Assembly (NCBI GenBank): GCA_963978895.1
Contig: OZ022246.1
Location: 16,412,549 to 16,476,548 of the forward strand
Origin: Erpobdella octoculata
Lineage: Eukaryota > Annelida > Clitellata > Hirudinida > Erpobdellidae
Direction: 5' to 3'
Length of the DNA stretch: 64,000 bases
Shown: positions 1-9,937 of the stretch, piece by piece
Position numbering within the stretch: the first letter of the stretch is position 1
How the letters are laid out: each line of letters opens with the position of its first letter
Made by a program: the position numbers and the translations under genes
The notes under the pieces: model-generated
The model's input: the letters and a program-made list of their open reading frames with translations, nothing else
Database searches by the model: none
What the model was told of the DNA's origin: nothing

Positions 1-180
1 GGGTGGTTGAAAAAAGAGTAAGGAAGATTGTGAAAATTGATGGTAGGCAGTATGGTTTCATGATGGGGAAAGGTACTACCGATGCTATTTTCATAGTTCG
101 TCAGCTGCAGGAAAAGTAACTTGCCAAGAACAAAGATCTGTGGATGGCCTTTGTTGATCCTGAAAAGGCATTTGATAGTG
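1..180 (+). pseudogene. Non-LTR reverse transcriptase, upstream fragment
   Basis: Translates to an RT segment with YGFMMGKGTTDAIF, then IVRQLQEK, a stop, and LAKNKDLWMAFVD and EKAFDSV. These correspond to the GFxxGRGTTDAI and FVDLEKAFD blocks of non-LTR reverse transcriptases. The frame breaks off at AFDSV and resumes at 2019 with VPRKIVWWALRCLG, so the two pieces are one gene split by an insertion. The 5' part lies outside the window. Confidence 0.8.
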
Positions 181-2018
181 TTATATCTTTATTATTCTAA
201 TTAAATGATAATAATTATAATCTAACTATTGTGGTTGCTAAACACTTATTAGATATTTTGTTAATTATTGAAGAAATTATATCTGCTTTGTTTTTATGAC
301 ATAACTAAATAGGAAATAGAATAAAACTTATAGATAAATATATATATATATACACATATATATATAACTAAGCATCTGCCATTGAAACGATACAGCCCGT
401 GGAAGAAGTCTCGTATCAAAATAAAATAGCGAGACTTAAATATGGTTCTCGTATAAAGTCCCGAAACAAATACCGAGATTTAAAAAAAATATTTTCCAAT
501 AAATAACGAAAGTCATACATATTTAATTAAAAATTGTCACAACTGTGAATATTTGCAATTGATTCATCAACATTGATTAATTAATCTACCTATTGACAGA
601 AGTTTATAACTATTATCATCCCCACTTTAAATTCGGTTTTCCTGACAGCCTGTAGCCCCATTATTTACTATTTTTAGTCTGGGAACCGGCAGCAAAAAAG
701 CCACGCCCCTCTTAGGCTGCTAGTCGACCTCTGCATACTACTGGTACTACAATGCAATCGTACTCGCTGAAATCGATGACTATTATTATTAATGAGAATA
801 ATGAGTAATGTATTAGTAATGATCATTCTATGTTTATGTTTTGGTTTAGTCTGTTTCATAAACTTATTTTTTCAAATTTGTTACATAGAATTGGAATGAT
901 TATTTTAGTGTTTCGATATCCGTAATTGACCGTAATAGTAGCTCATCTAAGATATATCTTTATAATCTCAATTATATTCTTGGTTGTGTGTGAGTATGTG
1001 TGTGCCACATGTAGTGTGCACGACAGTGCATGTCGTCTGCAGCTGGAATTCGAAACTTTCTCAGCTTCTTTCTTGCTATTGCTAACCGGATTCGCCATCG
1101 CCTATAAATAAACCCGTTGGGTTTTTTCAATTTCTTAATTCTTGCATAGAGGCACTTTCTCCTGTTTGTCATCATGCCGCGTCACCGGGGTCAAATCTGG
1201 GAGTACTTTGAGGAAGAGACGGTCACGCAGAAAGTCAATGACAAGGATGTAGAAGTAAATCTTGCCAGATGCAAAGACTGCAGGAAACAGTATCAATTTA
1301 ACGATGGTAACACCACAGGCATGCGAGGACATCTCAAAATCAGCAGAGGAGTCAATCTCACATAATCTAGTAATCTTAGTAATGTCAATCTCAGTAATCT
1401 GCAATCTATTTCTATCTCCATTGGTTTTTCCACTTTCACTATTGAATTGCCTAAAAATGTCATTCTTTTGGTGTGCTAGAAGGTTTTCTACTTTTCAATT
1501 ACTTGAAAAAATAATTTTAATTTTTCTTTTCATCGGCAAGTAAAATCATTTAATTAAATTGATAAACTACCGCATAATGCGAACTAAATAAATACTTACT
1601 ATCGGCCGTAGCGTTTTATTTAGACAAATAGATGTACCTAAACTAAACAAATGAAACTTATTTCAAGTTGTAGACAAAAATTAAATTTGGTAAATTTTTA
1701 TAAATTTTGAAATTTTTTAATATTTATATATTTTTCAATGAATTCCTTTAATGCAGTTATTAATATTGTCTGTCGCGTATAGTTCATCATTCTATGTTAT
1801 CTCGTTTTATTCTAGACAAAATTTCCACTTCAGTCGAGATCCCGATATCGTATCGAAATCGCCTCGTTATTGATCGAGGCGTCTCGTATCGTATCGTTTA
1901 ATCCGAGACAAAATTTCAGAAATCGTATCGTATCGTTCCAAAAAAAATAACGGGACGCAGAAGCTTATATATAGAAAATCATATGATTTTCTACTGGAAT
2001 CCAGTACCATCCGTTTTA
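181..2018 (+). mobile_element. Insertion splitting the RT gene; BED-finger element
   Basis: About 1.84 kb interrupts the RT gene between AFDSV and PRKIVWW. It holds a TATA-like TATAAATA (1103-1110), a BED-finger reading frame (1174) and a right-hand segment (about 1840-1965) rich in CGTATCGTATCG. That segment recurs inverted at 23555-23680, so it is the end of a repeat family. The left part has a similar GCATCTGCC plus GATAC stretch near 366-390. A hAT-type transposon is likely from the BED finger. I could not define a target duplication. Confidence 0.5.
1174..1365 (+). pseudogene. BED zinc finger of a hAT-type transposase
   Basis: The 63-residue frame shows the BED pattern: a tryptophan/aromatic start (IWEYFEEE), CKDC about residues 33-36, then TTGMRGHL with the distal His. 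BED fingers sit at the N-terminus of hAT transposases and bind the transposon ends. The frame stops soon after the finger and no catalytic domain follows, so this is a remnant. A TATA-like box lies 64 bp upstream. Confidence 0.65.
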
Positions 2019-3090
2019 CAGTACCCCGTAAGATAGTGTGGTGGGCACTGAGATGTCTAGGTGTGGATGAATGGTTAGTTTCCGACAGTGGTGAGAGTGA
2101 ATGGGGAAGAAAGTGGTATGGTTTCAGCGTTAAGGTTGGAGTGCATCAGGGTTCAGTTCTCAGCCCATTGTTGTTTATCATTGTTTTAGAGGCCTTATCA
2201 CGGGAGCTCAGGGTAGGCTTGCCAATGGAGTTGCTCTATGCTGATGATCTTGTTTTATTAGAGTTAGGGCCGGAATGGGACAGGTGGAGAAGTCGGGTAA
2301 ATGGCCATCTAGTGTATGCAGAAAAGGTGTTGGCTCTAACTCTATTTGTTCTGTGGATTGTAAGAGTTGGGTCCATAAAAGGTGCAGTGGCATTTTGGGT
2401 AGTTTGAAAGATCTTGTTGGCTTCCGGTGTAAGAGTTGTGTGGCTGGTGGTTCTGCTCAGGATGAACTGTTGGGTGAGGTTGAGCCAGGGGTAAAGGTGG
2501 AGTGTGTGACAAAGTTCTGTTACCTAGGTGACACATTAGGTGCAGGAGGAGGAGTAGAAGAGCCGGTGAGAGCTAGAGTGCATTCTGCCTGGGCTAAATT
2601 CAAGGAGTTATCTCCTATCTTGACTACCCATGGTGCATCCTTTCATGTTAAAGGAAGGGTGTGTATAGGGCTTGTGTTCAAAGTGTCCTTGTTTATGGCA
2701 CTGAAACATGGTCTATGAAGGTGGAGAATCTACAAAGTTTAGAAAGGGCAAACCGTATGATGGTTAGATGGATGTGTGGTATTTCGTTGAATGATCGTAC
2801 ACGCAGTGTGGATTTGTATAGCCTTCTGGATGTTCCTTGTGTGGCTGATGTGGTGAGGCGTGGAAGACTGAGGTGGTTTGGACATTTGGAACGTAAAAGT
2901 GCAGATGATTGGGTTTCGGCATGTAGAGATGTGGATGTTGTAGGAGTGAAAAGTAAAGGTAGAAGTAGGAAGACTTGGTGGGAATGGGTGAAAAAAGACA
3001 TGGATGAGCTCGGCCTGAAGCGGCAGTCTGCCCTGGATCGTGACTTGTGGAGGGGCCTGATATGGAAAAAATGTCCAACCCTAGCCTAGC
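2019..3090 (+). pseudogene. Non-LTR reverse transcriptase, 3' part with zinc finger
   Basis: Three frames in turn carry one protein, so at least two frameshifts are present. First come VHQGSVLSPLLF and LLYADDLVLLE (RT catalytic core, YADD near 2237), then a Cys/His cluster (SVCRKGVGSN, CKSWVHKRCSG, FRCKSC), then a C-terminal domain with YGTETW, RWFGHLERK and WWEWVKKDM. A deletion appears between YADD and the finger. It ends with TAG near 3089, followed by a GATGATGATG stretch. Continues the 1-180 fragment. Confidence 0.8.
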
Positions 3091-3296
3091 GTGGAAAGGG
3101 ACGTTTCAAAAATAAATGATGATGATGATAAGAATTATTATTAGATTTAAGATTATTTATTTTATAAAGAGGTTTTAATTTAGAACTATCGGAAGAAGTA
3201 GAATTACCATTATCAGTTCGTTTAATGTTTCTAATATAATTTAAGTTAAGAATATTAAAAAGAAATAGATCATATGTCGAACAGTGCGGGTAGGCA

Positions 3297-3582
3297 CAGG
3301 GCTGGATTTACAGGCAGGCCGACTAGGCCATGGCCTAAGGGCCCCGCAAAATAAGGGGCCCCAAAAACATTTTGAGTAGTATGAAAATTTTTTTTAATAT
3401 CAATCGATTTGCAATAAAATTATTTCATAGTGATTTTATTATTTGTATTGATAAAATCTTGAATTACATTAAAGTTGTAATATATTTTTGAATTTAAAAG
3501 CTTAGCAATATTTTTTATTTTTCAAAATGGGGCCTCAAATTTTTGTTGGCCTAGGGCCCCCAAAATTGTAAATCTGGCCCTG
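3297..3582. mobile_element. Short hAT MITE with 8-bp target duplication
   Basis: A 286-bp element with inverted ends CAGGGCTGGATTTACA and TGTAAATCTGGCCCTG and GGCC-rich subterminal sequence. It is flanked by the perfect 8-bp duplication GGTAGGCA (3289-3296 and 3583-3590). TSD length and CAGGG ends are hAT hallmarks. No coding capacity. Confidence 0.9.
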
Positions 3583-3590
3583 GGTAGGCA

Positions 3591-4370
3591 GAGTAGAAGA
3601 TTGAGAGAAGCCTAACAAGAAATCACTAGAATACATTATAAGAAAAAGAAAAGTTAAAAAATGGAATAGTAAAGAAAAAAAACTCACAGCGAGAAACAAA
3701 AAACAAACCGAATTCAATTTCGTTTCAACCGAAACGCCATTACAGCGCTAAACTATGGCCATTGATATCTGCCCCGAGTGTCATTTATGCTAGCTACGCC
3801 ACTGGTTGTCTCTGGTTCAAATTATTATCTCGTCTCGATTATTGTTGTTTTCCTAGTTTAAGCTATTTGAATAAAATTGAATCATAATAACAGTTGGGTG
3901 CGAGTTCGCAGCGACGCTGATTCATTTGCAGTCTCACTGATTCTTATAAACAGAGTCATTCAGTTATAAAAATTTGATGAAACTGGTATGAATCAGAGTG
4001 TTGATGAAATCATGGACCAGATGAGTATTGGCTTCACTTGTTGTATGAGGTTTGACAAACCAGTTCGTTATAATAAAACACAAACCAAATAATGAAGTAA
4101 CAAATTGCTGTTAATAAATTATTTAAAGAAATCAAACAAACAAACCTTACATTAGGAATTCCCATCTGTTAATACAAATTGAATTAAATAAAAAACACAT
4201 ATATAGAATGAATAAATGCTTGAAGATGTTACTGCAGTTAATCAAAAACGATTCTAACAGTGGCATAATCAATATTACCAACATAATTATAGATCATCCA
4301 AAATTTCACAATACCATAATATAGAAAACAAATGCTATTAGAAGCTATCAAGATAAAAGAAGATGCTTAC
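3591..4370. other. Intronic DNA, nothing recognised
   Basis: AT-rich sequence below the SNX29-like exon at 4371. I find no open frame with family signatures, no clear repeat ends and no RNA gene. Confidence 0.5.
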
Positions 4371-4487
4371 CGATCTTTGCAATGTGACAAGTTCCTGATT
4401 AGCTTGTTGCAACTGTGCCTCCCTCTGAAGTAATTTCATATGAATACTTTCATTGAATTCCATCATTTCCCCATGCATCTCTGCAAT
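4371..4487 (-). CDS. SNX29: SNX29-like gene, AEMHGE coiled-coil exon
   Basis: A 117-nt exon (39 codons, phase 0 at both ends) with acceptor CATTCAAG and strong donor GTAAGC. It begins IAEMHGEMMEFNESIHMKLL and ends ELVTLQRS. This matches the SNX29 coiled-coil end, after which the family continues into the PX domain. It is joined to the 17335 exon across a 12.8-kb intron of mobile elements. The PX exons would lie below position 1 and are not visible. Codons look constrained and there is no stop, unlike the transposon debris around it. Confidence 0.78.
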
Positions 4488-5225
4488 CTTGAATGAGAAT
4501 CCACACATTTGTTACCATTTATTGTCCTATTAAAGGTTTTAATCCTCAAGCAACCCTAGGAACCCCATGCAGCATGTTTAATGTTTGACAACGTTTGAGC
4601 TATTTATATTTTTTCAAAACGGTTTAGTGAATTTGTTTCTTGGCGACTGCCCTTTGTTTTGAGACATAAAAACATGTCTGCAAGGTTTTTTAAATTTCAC
4701 ATTTTTTGTACACATCGTAATGTTATGCATTTGTAGTCACTTTGACTTGACAACGTATTTTAATAGAGTTGAAGACAGTTAATTAAAATTTTTATTATTT
4801 TCAAAAACGACCCAATAGGCAAATACGATGATAATATTGCGAACAGTATGTAACATTGCAAACCAGCATGGCGAAAGGCGCAGAGGAAGCACTACAAGGA
4901 TGCCACTAACAGGTAGTAGTAGTAGTAGAAAATGTATAGGGCGCAATCAATTTATATGTGCGCAAGCCATGCCAGATAAGCAGTACAGGTGAGACGCAGC
5001 ACAGGTAGACAAGGGCTGCACATTTGTGTGTGCGTGCGTAAGAATTCCGGCACGCTACAAATAGTCCTCTGCAGATGGCGGAGCCAATAAGGGAAAAATA
5101 TGAATACAAAGATCATCTCCGAAATGACTGTGAATATAACCATACAACAGAGAATTTGATGGTCATCTAAATTCGTTGAAGCAAGACGGATGTTGTTGAT
5201 ATATACAAAACAAACAGTAAATCAC
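4488..5225. other. Intronic DNA, nothing recognised
   Basis: Start of the large intron upstream of exon 4371-4487. It holds a short (GTA)n run near 4914-4928 but no coding or mobile-element signature that I can support. Confidence 0.5.
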
Positions 5226-5236
5226 AAAAGATAGAA

Positions 5237-5687
5237 ATGCGTCTGAAGTTAGCCTCGAATCTGGAAATGCTAATTAAAAAAAAATAATTGCGTGCACTGG
5301 GGCTGTACTATATGTTGTTGGATGGACCAAAAACGATGATTTTCCGACGAAAATTGCATAAAATCAGCCTTGGCTCTTCTTTGAGAAATTAAAACTTTTT
5401 TTAACTGCTGCACTGGGAATATCCAAGACGCGATTGTCCAGCGTTTGTTTACGTTTCGGTTTGCTCGGAGAAATTGGTATACGGTCCGACGTTTTATTCG
5501 ACAACTTTATTATTTATCAACTTTTAGAAGCGAACGCTACATTGTTGGATTTGATATTGAATTATCTAAAAACAAATATACCATTCGATTCCATTTTTAA
5601 ACCCCATCTAACAATGTATAGCACAGCCCAGTGCAAGCATTTTTTTAAAATTAGAATTGCCAGCCTCGAGGCTAACTTCACACACGT
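5237..5687. mobile_element. Mutator-like MITE, copy 1
   Basis: Inverted ends related to ATGTGTGAAGTTAGCCTCGA, with perfect 11-bp flanks AAAAGATAGAA at 5226-5236 and 5688-5698. Long inverted ends plus a 9-11 bp target duplication fit a non-autonomous Mutator-like element. Other copies are at 16357-17001 (complete), 10930-11275 and 32882-33110. The 103-residue open frame inside it (5434-5745) overlaps the end and is not a gene. Confidence 0.75.
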
Positions 5688-5774
5688 AAAAGATAGAATC
5701 TATAAAAATGATCGATGCAGGAATTTATGTGCGGCAGGTAAGTGATCTTTTCGGTGAAGGCGTTCAACTGGCGC

Positions 5775-5985
5775 ATATCAGCACAAGATGTCGTTAAATA
5801 TTACCGCCCATTTGGCGTTAATTAGTTTGCGTACCAAATTCTCAGCGTGGCGATATGCGGTAGAACAAACGAGAATTTGATACGCAAACTAATTGAGGCC
5901 AAATGGGCGGTAATATTTAACGGAGCGTGCATTAAAGAAAATATAATGCCAAACTATGCTCATAACTATGCTTATAATATATATA
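5775..5985. repeat. Inverted pair of PLE N-terminal fragments
   Basis: The minus strand of 5775-5848 reads AENLVRKLINAKWAVIFN. The plus strand of about 5862-5975 reads ENLIRKLIEAKWAVIFN followed by ACIKENIMPNYAHN and then (TA)n. The two arms face each other with a roughly 15-bp spacer. They belong to the Penelope-like N-terminal family described at 25517-25697; the closest relative is the copy at 12576-12740. Confidence 0.65.
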
Positions 5986-6832
5986 TCTATATATATAAAA
6001 ATGAATGTTTGTATATATGTATGTATGTATGTATATAGGTATGTTATTTATGCATTTTATTTATTTTATTTATTTCACCATTCATCCGATCGTAATGAAA
6101 TTTTCACACAACCTTGAGAGTCAAGGGGAATCACATATAGAGAAAATTTTTTTGAAATCCGTCACAAAATGAGCGGAGCGGAGCGGGTGAGCGAGCGGGA
6201 ACTATATATACATATGTATGTGCGTATGTATGTGTGTATGTATGTATGTGTATGTGCATGTATGTGTGTCTGTGTGTGTGTTTATGTATGTATGTATGTA
6301 TGTATGTATGTATGTATGTATGTATGCATGTATGTATGTGCGTATGTATGTATGTGTGTATGTATGTATGTGTATGTGCATGTATGTGTGTCTGTGTGGG
6401 TGTGTTTATGTATGTATGTATGTGTTTCTTACAATATTTCGGCACTAATTGCTTATTCAAAGTATGTATGTGTATGTATGTATGTATGTATGTATGTATG
6501 TATGTAGAATCGGATCTAGGGGGATCAACTGAGAGCGAAAGAATGAGCGGGAAAGCGACAGGGAACGGATAACGACCGGGAGCGGGAGTGTGTATGTATC
6601 TATGTATGTATGTATGTATGTATGTATGTATGTATGTATGTATGCATGTATGTATGTATGTAGAATCAGATCTAGGGGGGGGGGAACTGAGAGCGAAAAA
6701 ATGAGCGTGAAAGCGACAGGGAACGGATAACGACCGGGAGCGGTAGCGCAAGCGGGAAGGAAACGGGAGCGAAAAAGAAACGCATTAGGTAAACCTCTAA
6801 AAACCCCGGGCAACGCCGGGTGCCCCCGCTAG
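5986..6832 (+). mobile_element. Non-autonomous Helitron, family 1, copy A
   Basis: Starts TCTATATATATAAAAATGAA and ends with CGCTAG after a hairpin (CCCGG, GCAACG, CCGGG); it sits between A and T inside (TA)n. TC start, 3' hairpin, CTAG end and A/T insertion are Helitron hallmarks. The interior carries a CACCATTCATCCGATCG segment, (TATG)n arrays and a purine-rich GAGCGGGAAAGCGACCGG stretch. No protein. Confidence 0.85.
6203..6512. repeat. (TATG)n microsatellite
   Basis: Tandem TATG units interrupted by TGTG and TGCATG variants and by one 35-bp unique stretch near 6425-6460. Further blocks are at 6587-6660 and 62929-63023 in other copies of the same Helitron family. The reading frames across them are low-complexity artefacts. 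Confidence 0.9.
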
Positions 6833-6848
6833 TATATATATATATATT

Positions 6849-6935
6849 AGGGTTGCACCGAAAACCGGCCATTTGTCAAAATCCGGTCAAATCCGGCTCT
6901 GGCCGGATTTAACATATTTATTTCAGTGAAATAAA
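6849..6935 (+). mobile_element. hAT left end (TAGGGTTGCACCG)
   Basis: TAGGGTTGCACCG followed by CCGGCC-rich subterminal repeats, directly after (TA)n. The inverted partner, ending CGGTGCAACCCTA, is at 10610-10632. The two may bound one hAT copy later filled with nested elements, or they may be separate solo ends. Confidence 0.5.
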
Positions 6936-6940
6936 TACAA

Positions 6941-7053
<113 letters not shown>

Positions 7054-7054
7054 C

Positions 7055-7488
7055 TGTATCAACGGAAAACTAACACCAACAATTCTTATGTTAAATTTAA
7101 TTTATATTTGCTTCTTTGATTTTTAGCCTTAATTAATACTTTCCCTCGCATTTTATTTTGGTCATATTTTATTTTTATCTACGTACTTCCACATTCCATT
7201 ATTTGTTTTTAATCGTCTTTGTTTATGTTCGGTTCCTGTACCGCCCGGCCTTTTGCTTTTTCTGAAGATGGCTGAAAAAATAGCCGAAATTTGCAAGTTA
7301 AAAAGTAATAAAGATTTGTATAATCGGGCGTTCTTTGAACAACTTCGTGGGCGAGTTAAATTACGCGAACTATCTCATATAATAGAAAAAGTTTGCAACA
7401 AAACTTGGTCAATAAAATTTAACCGAGCCTGTATCGACGAAAAATTAACACCTAATTATTTGAATATATATATATATATATATATATA
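7055..7488 (+). mobile_element. PLE pseudo-LTR fragment, sense arm
   Basis: The segment begins with a piece of reading frame (TGTATCAACGGAAAACTAAC), continues through AT-rich leader, the hammerhead at 7256-7305 and the N-terminal frame, then (TA)n. The same frame piece recurs near 7428, about 373 bp later, as expected for tandem pseudo-LTRs of Penelope-like elements. The arm repeats inverted at 7597-7990. Confidence 0.65.
7256..7305 (+). ncRNA. Hammerhead ribozyme, PLE type
   Basis: Stem I CTTTTT pairs with AAAAAG (7300-7305). Core CTGAAGA, stem II GGCT/AGCC with an extra T before it, then GAAA, then near-palindromic stem III TTTGCAAG and cleavage triplet GTT. One base in stem III (GAAAT rather than GAAAC) departs from the inverted sister copy, so activity may be reduced. 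ATG at 7268 lies inside the core. Confidence 0.75.
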
Positions 7489-7489
7489 A
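7268..7489 (+). pseudogene. PLE N-terminal reading frame fragment
   Basis: Starts at the ATG inside the hammerhead (MAEKIAEICKLKSNKDLYNR) and continues to WSIKFNRACIDEKLTPNYLN, then runs into (TA)n coding Ile-Tyr repeats. The conserved ending (K, aromatic, two residues, FNxxC, acid, LxPxY) is shared by about twenty fragments in this window. It corresponds to the region before the reverse transcriptase of Penelope-like proteins; the RT is absent here. Confidence 0.6.
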
Positions 7490-7578
7490 GACTCTACTAG
7501 GAATCGAACCCACGTGTCTACGGCAACACCGCCTCGCCTAAATGCATGCGCTCTTACCAACTGAGCCACCGACCATCA
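7489..7578 (-). repeat. tRNA-derived SINE head
   Basis: On the minus strand an A box (TGGCTCAGTTGG) and a perfect B box (GGTTCGATTCC) are spaced as in a tRNA, but the acceptor arms do not pair. It is bracketed by (TA)n and by the two inverted PLE arms. A second piece of the same head is at 27995-28025. Confidence 0.7.
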
Positions 7579-7596
7579 ACATATATATATATATAT

Positions 7597-8114
7597 ATTA
7601 TTATTCAAATAATTAGGTGTTAATTTTTCGTCGATATAGGCTCGGTTAAATTTTATTGACCAAGTTTTGTTGCAAACGTTTTCTATTATATGAGATAGTT
7701 CACGTAATTTAACTCGCCCACGAAGTAGTTCAAAGAACGCCCGATTATACAAATCTTTATTACTTTTTAACTTGCAAGTTTCGGCTATTTTTTTCTCAGC
7801 CATCTTCAGAAAAAGCAAATAATGAAATGTGGAAGTACGTAGATAAAAATAAAATATGACCAAAATAAAATGCGAGGGAAGGTATTAATTAAGACTAAAA
7901 TCAAAGAAGCAAATATAAATTAAATTTAACATAAGAATTGTTGGTGTTAGTTTTCCGTCGATACAGGTGTTAGTTTTTCACCGATAAGAATTGTACATAA
8001 AAATTGAAGGCCTTAAATGTCGAAGTATACATAGATAGAAAGAAAATAAATAAAATTAAGAGCAAAAATAAAACAAAGGGATGTACTAATTACCATTGAA
8101 ATCATAAGAGCAAA
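7597..8114 (-). mobile_element. PLE pseudo-LTR fragment, antisense arm and 3' tail
   Basis: Mirror image of 7055-7488: the N-terminal frame (minus strand from 7803, MAEKKIAETCKLKSNKDLYN to ACIDEKLTPNYLN), then the leader, then further 3' tail up to the Helitron that starts at 8115. The tail at 7985-8100 recurs at 52527-52681. Confidence 0.65.
7763..7815 (-). ncRNA. Hammerhead ribozyme, PLE type
   Basis: Minus strand: stem I CTTTTT/AAAAAG, core CTGAAGA, stem II GGCT/AGCC, intact GAAAC, palindromic stem III ACTTGCAAGT, triplet GTT. All core positions are present apart from the extra T that forms the overlapping ATG. Confidence 0.8.
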
Positions 8115-8379
8115 TCTATATATATAAAAATGAATGTTTGTATATATATTAATGTCCTTTAGGCATTGCTACACCATTCATCCGATCGTAATGAAATTTT
8201 CACACAACCTTGAGAGTCAAGGGGAAAGTCAAATAAAAAAAAAAAATTGAAATCCGTCACAAAATGAGCGGAGCGGAGCGGGTGAGCGAGCGGGAACTAT
8301 ATATATATGTATGTGCGTATGTATGTGTGTATGTATGTATGTGTATGTGCATGTATGTGTGTCTGTGTCTGTGTTTATG

Positions 8380-8409
<30 letters not shown>
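8115..8409 (+). mobile_element. Helitron family 1, copy B, 5' part
   Basis: Starts TCTATATATATAAAAATGAA and shares the CACCATTCATCCGATCG and GAGCGAGCGGGAAC segments with copy A. It is interrupted in its internal TA array by copy C, and no 3' end of its own is visible. Confidence 0.8.
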
Positions 8410-8411
<2 letters not shown>

Positions 8412-8935
8412 AGCGGGGTTACCCGGCGTTGCCCGGGGTTTTTAGAGGTTTTTCTAATGTTTGTCCCTCTCGCTCCCGTTTCCTTCTCCACTTTCCCGTT
8501 TTCGTCGCGTTCCAGGTCGCTTTTCCGCTCTCGGTCGTTTTCCAGCTCCCGGTCGCTTTCCCGCTCAGAAGTTTTGTTATCGATTTTCTCTCTTGCTCGC
8601 GTTTCCTTCCAAGCTTGCTCTCCCGATTCCAGTCGCTTTCCGCGTTCCCGGTCGCTTTCCGCGTTCCCGGTCGCTTTCCCGTTCCCGGTCGCTTTCCCGT
8701 TCCCGGTCGCTTTCCCGTTCCCGGTCGCTTTCCCGTTCCCGGTCGCTTTCCCGTTCCCGGTCGCTTTCCCGTTCCCGGTCGCTTTCCCGTTCCCGCTCAC
8801 GCTTGCTCTCCCGTTCCCGGTCATGCTTGCTCTCCCATTCCCGGTCACGGTTGCTCTCCCGTTCACGCTCATTTTTTCTTTTCCATTCTTTCATAACTTC
8901 TGTTAGCCTATAAAACGTAAAATAGATTTGCTAAG
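8410..8935 (-). mobile_element. Helitron family 1, copy C, inverted
   Basis: The minus-strand 3' end CGCTAG at 8413-8410 follows the GCAACG hairpin. The body is dominated by an 18-bp minisatellite. The other edge (about 8890-8935) matches 62830-62875 of copy F; its TC start is missing, cut by copy D. Confidence 0.8.
8620..8870. repeat. 18-bp minisatellite
   Basis: About twelve units of CGTTCCCGGTCGCTTTCC with small changes. Strongly strand-biased: pyrimidine-rich on plus, purine-rich on minus. Translates as a six-residue repeat in every frame, which explains the Arg-Glu-Ser and Ser-Arg open frames here. Confidence 0.9.
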
Positions 8936-9232
8936 ACTATATATATATATATATATGAATGTTTGTGGGTTAGTTTGTCTATTATAGAAACGGGAAAGCG
9001 ACCCGGAACGGACAGCGAGCGGGAACGGAAAAGCAAGCGTGAGCGGGAATGGGAGAGCAAACGTGAGCGGGAAAGCGACCGGGAGCGGGAAAGCGACCGG
9101 GAGCGGGAAAACGACCGAAAACGGGAAAGCGAACGGGAGTGGGAAAGCAGGTGGGAAAGGAAACGGGAGAGAAAGAGACAAACATTAGAAAAACCTCTAA
9201 AAAACCCGGGCAACGCCGGGTATCTCCGCTAG
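8936..9232 (+). mobile_element. Helitron family 1, copy D
   Basis: A short copy: TA-rich start with ATGAATGTTTGTGGG, then purine-rich 18-bp units, then ACCCGG-GCAACG-CCGGGT hairpin and CGCTAG ending at 9232 before TATA. The start has AC instead of TC. Confidence 0.8.
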
Positions 9233-9297
9233 TATAAAATAAATATGACCGAAAATAATTCATAAACTAGAATACCAAGAGCGATAAAAATCTAAAA

Positions 9298-9937
9298 TTA
9301 ACGTCTACGTAATGTAATGTTTGGGTTATTAATTAAATGAGAAAAGAGGGTGTTGTGGTCACCATTACTAGTCAAAGCAAACAAACGAGGAATGTACAAA
9401 GTTCGACTGGTAGGAATCATGGTGAGGGGCCGTCTCGGAGAAGAAGCACGTTCACTATGGCAGGTTCTACGAAGTAAGTAGGATGGCGAAGGGAAGAAAC
9501 CATGACCACAATTCTGGGAATGATATCTTTGGCGGGATACCTTTGTATTTCCTGGTGACGAACTCTTAGTACAGAGTGCAGATCTAATACATTCTAAGGG
9601 ACATTCAGGTTTGTGCTCCACAGGGGGCACAGGGGCAACATTAGTTGGGTGAAAAGGCAAACGAAGACTGTATGGAGTATGCTGGCCTGGAATCGTGCTG
9701 ACGGTCGGACGTAAACGAGAAGGACGTTCACTATGGTAGTTGTAAACACCAATTCGAGGAAGTAAGAAAGATGGTGAAATTGAGCAACGTGGATCACAGT
9801 CGTGAGAACGAGGTCTTTGGCGGGAAACTTTCATAGTTTTTGGTGACAAGCTCGTAGTGTAGAGGTCAGGTGCAATAGATTTTCTGGGATACGCTGCTAG
9901 GTGGTCGATGAAGGATGAAGAAGCACAGGTAGGTATA

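Noticed and set aside
5434..5745. 103-residue plus-strand open frame
   Set aside because: Lies within the Mutator-like MITE and runs out of its right end; the other copies break the frame.
6131..6813. Long His-Thr-Tyr-Ile and Val-Cys-Met-Tyr open frames on both strands
   Set aside because: They are translations of (TATG)n; every frame is open because the repeat lacks stops.
8620..8870. CRISPR-like array
   Set aside because: Units are contiguous with no unique spacers, and the context is a eukaryotic Helitron.
8307..8913. 150-200 residue Arg-Ser and Arg-Glu rich open frames, possibly an SR protein
   Set aside because: Six-residue periodicity comes from the 18-bp minisatellite and is open in several frames on both strands.
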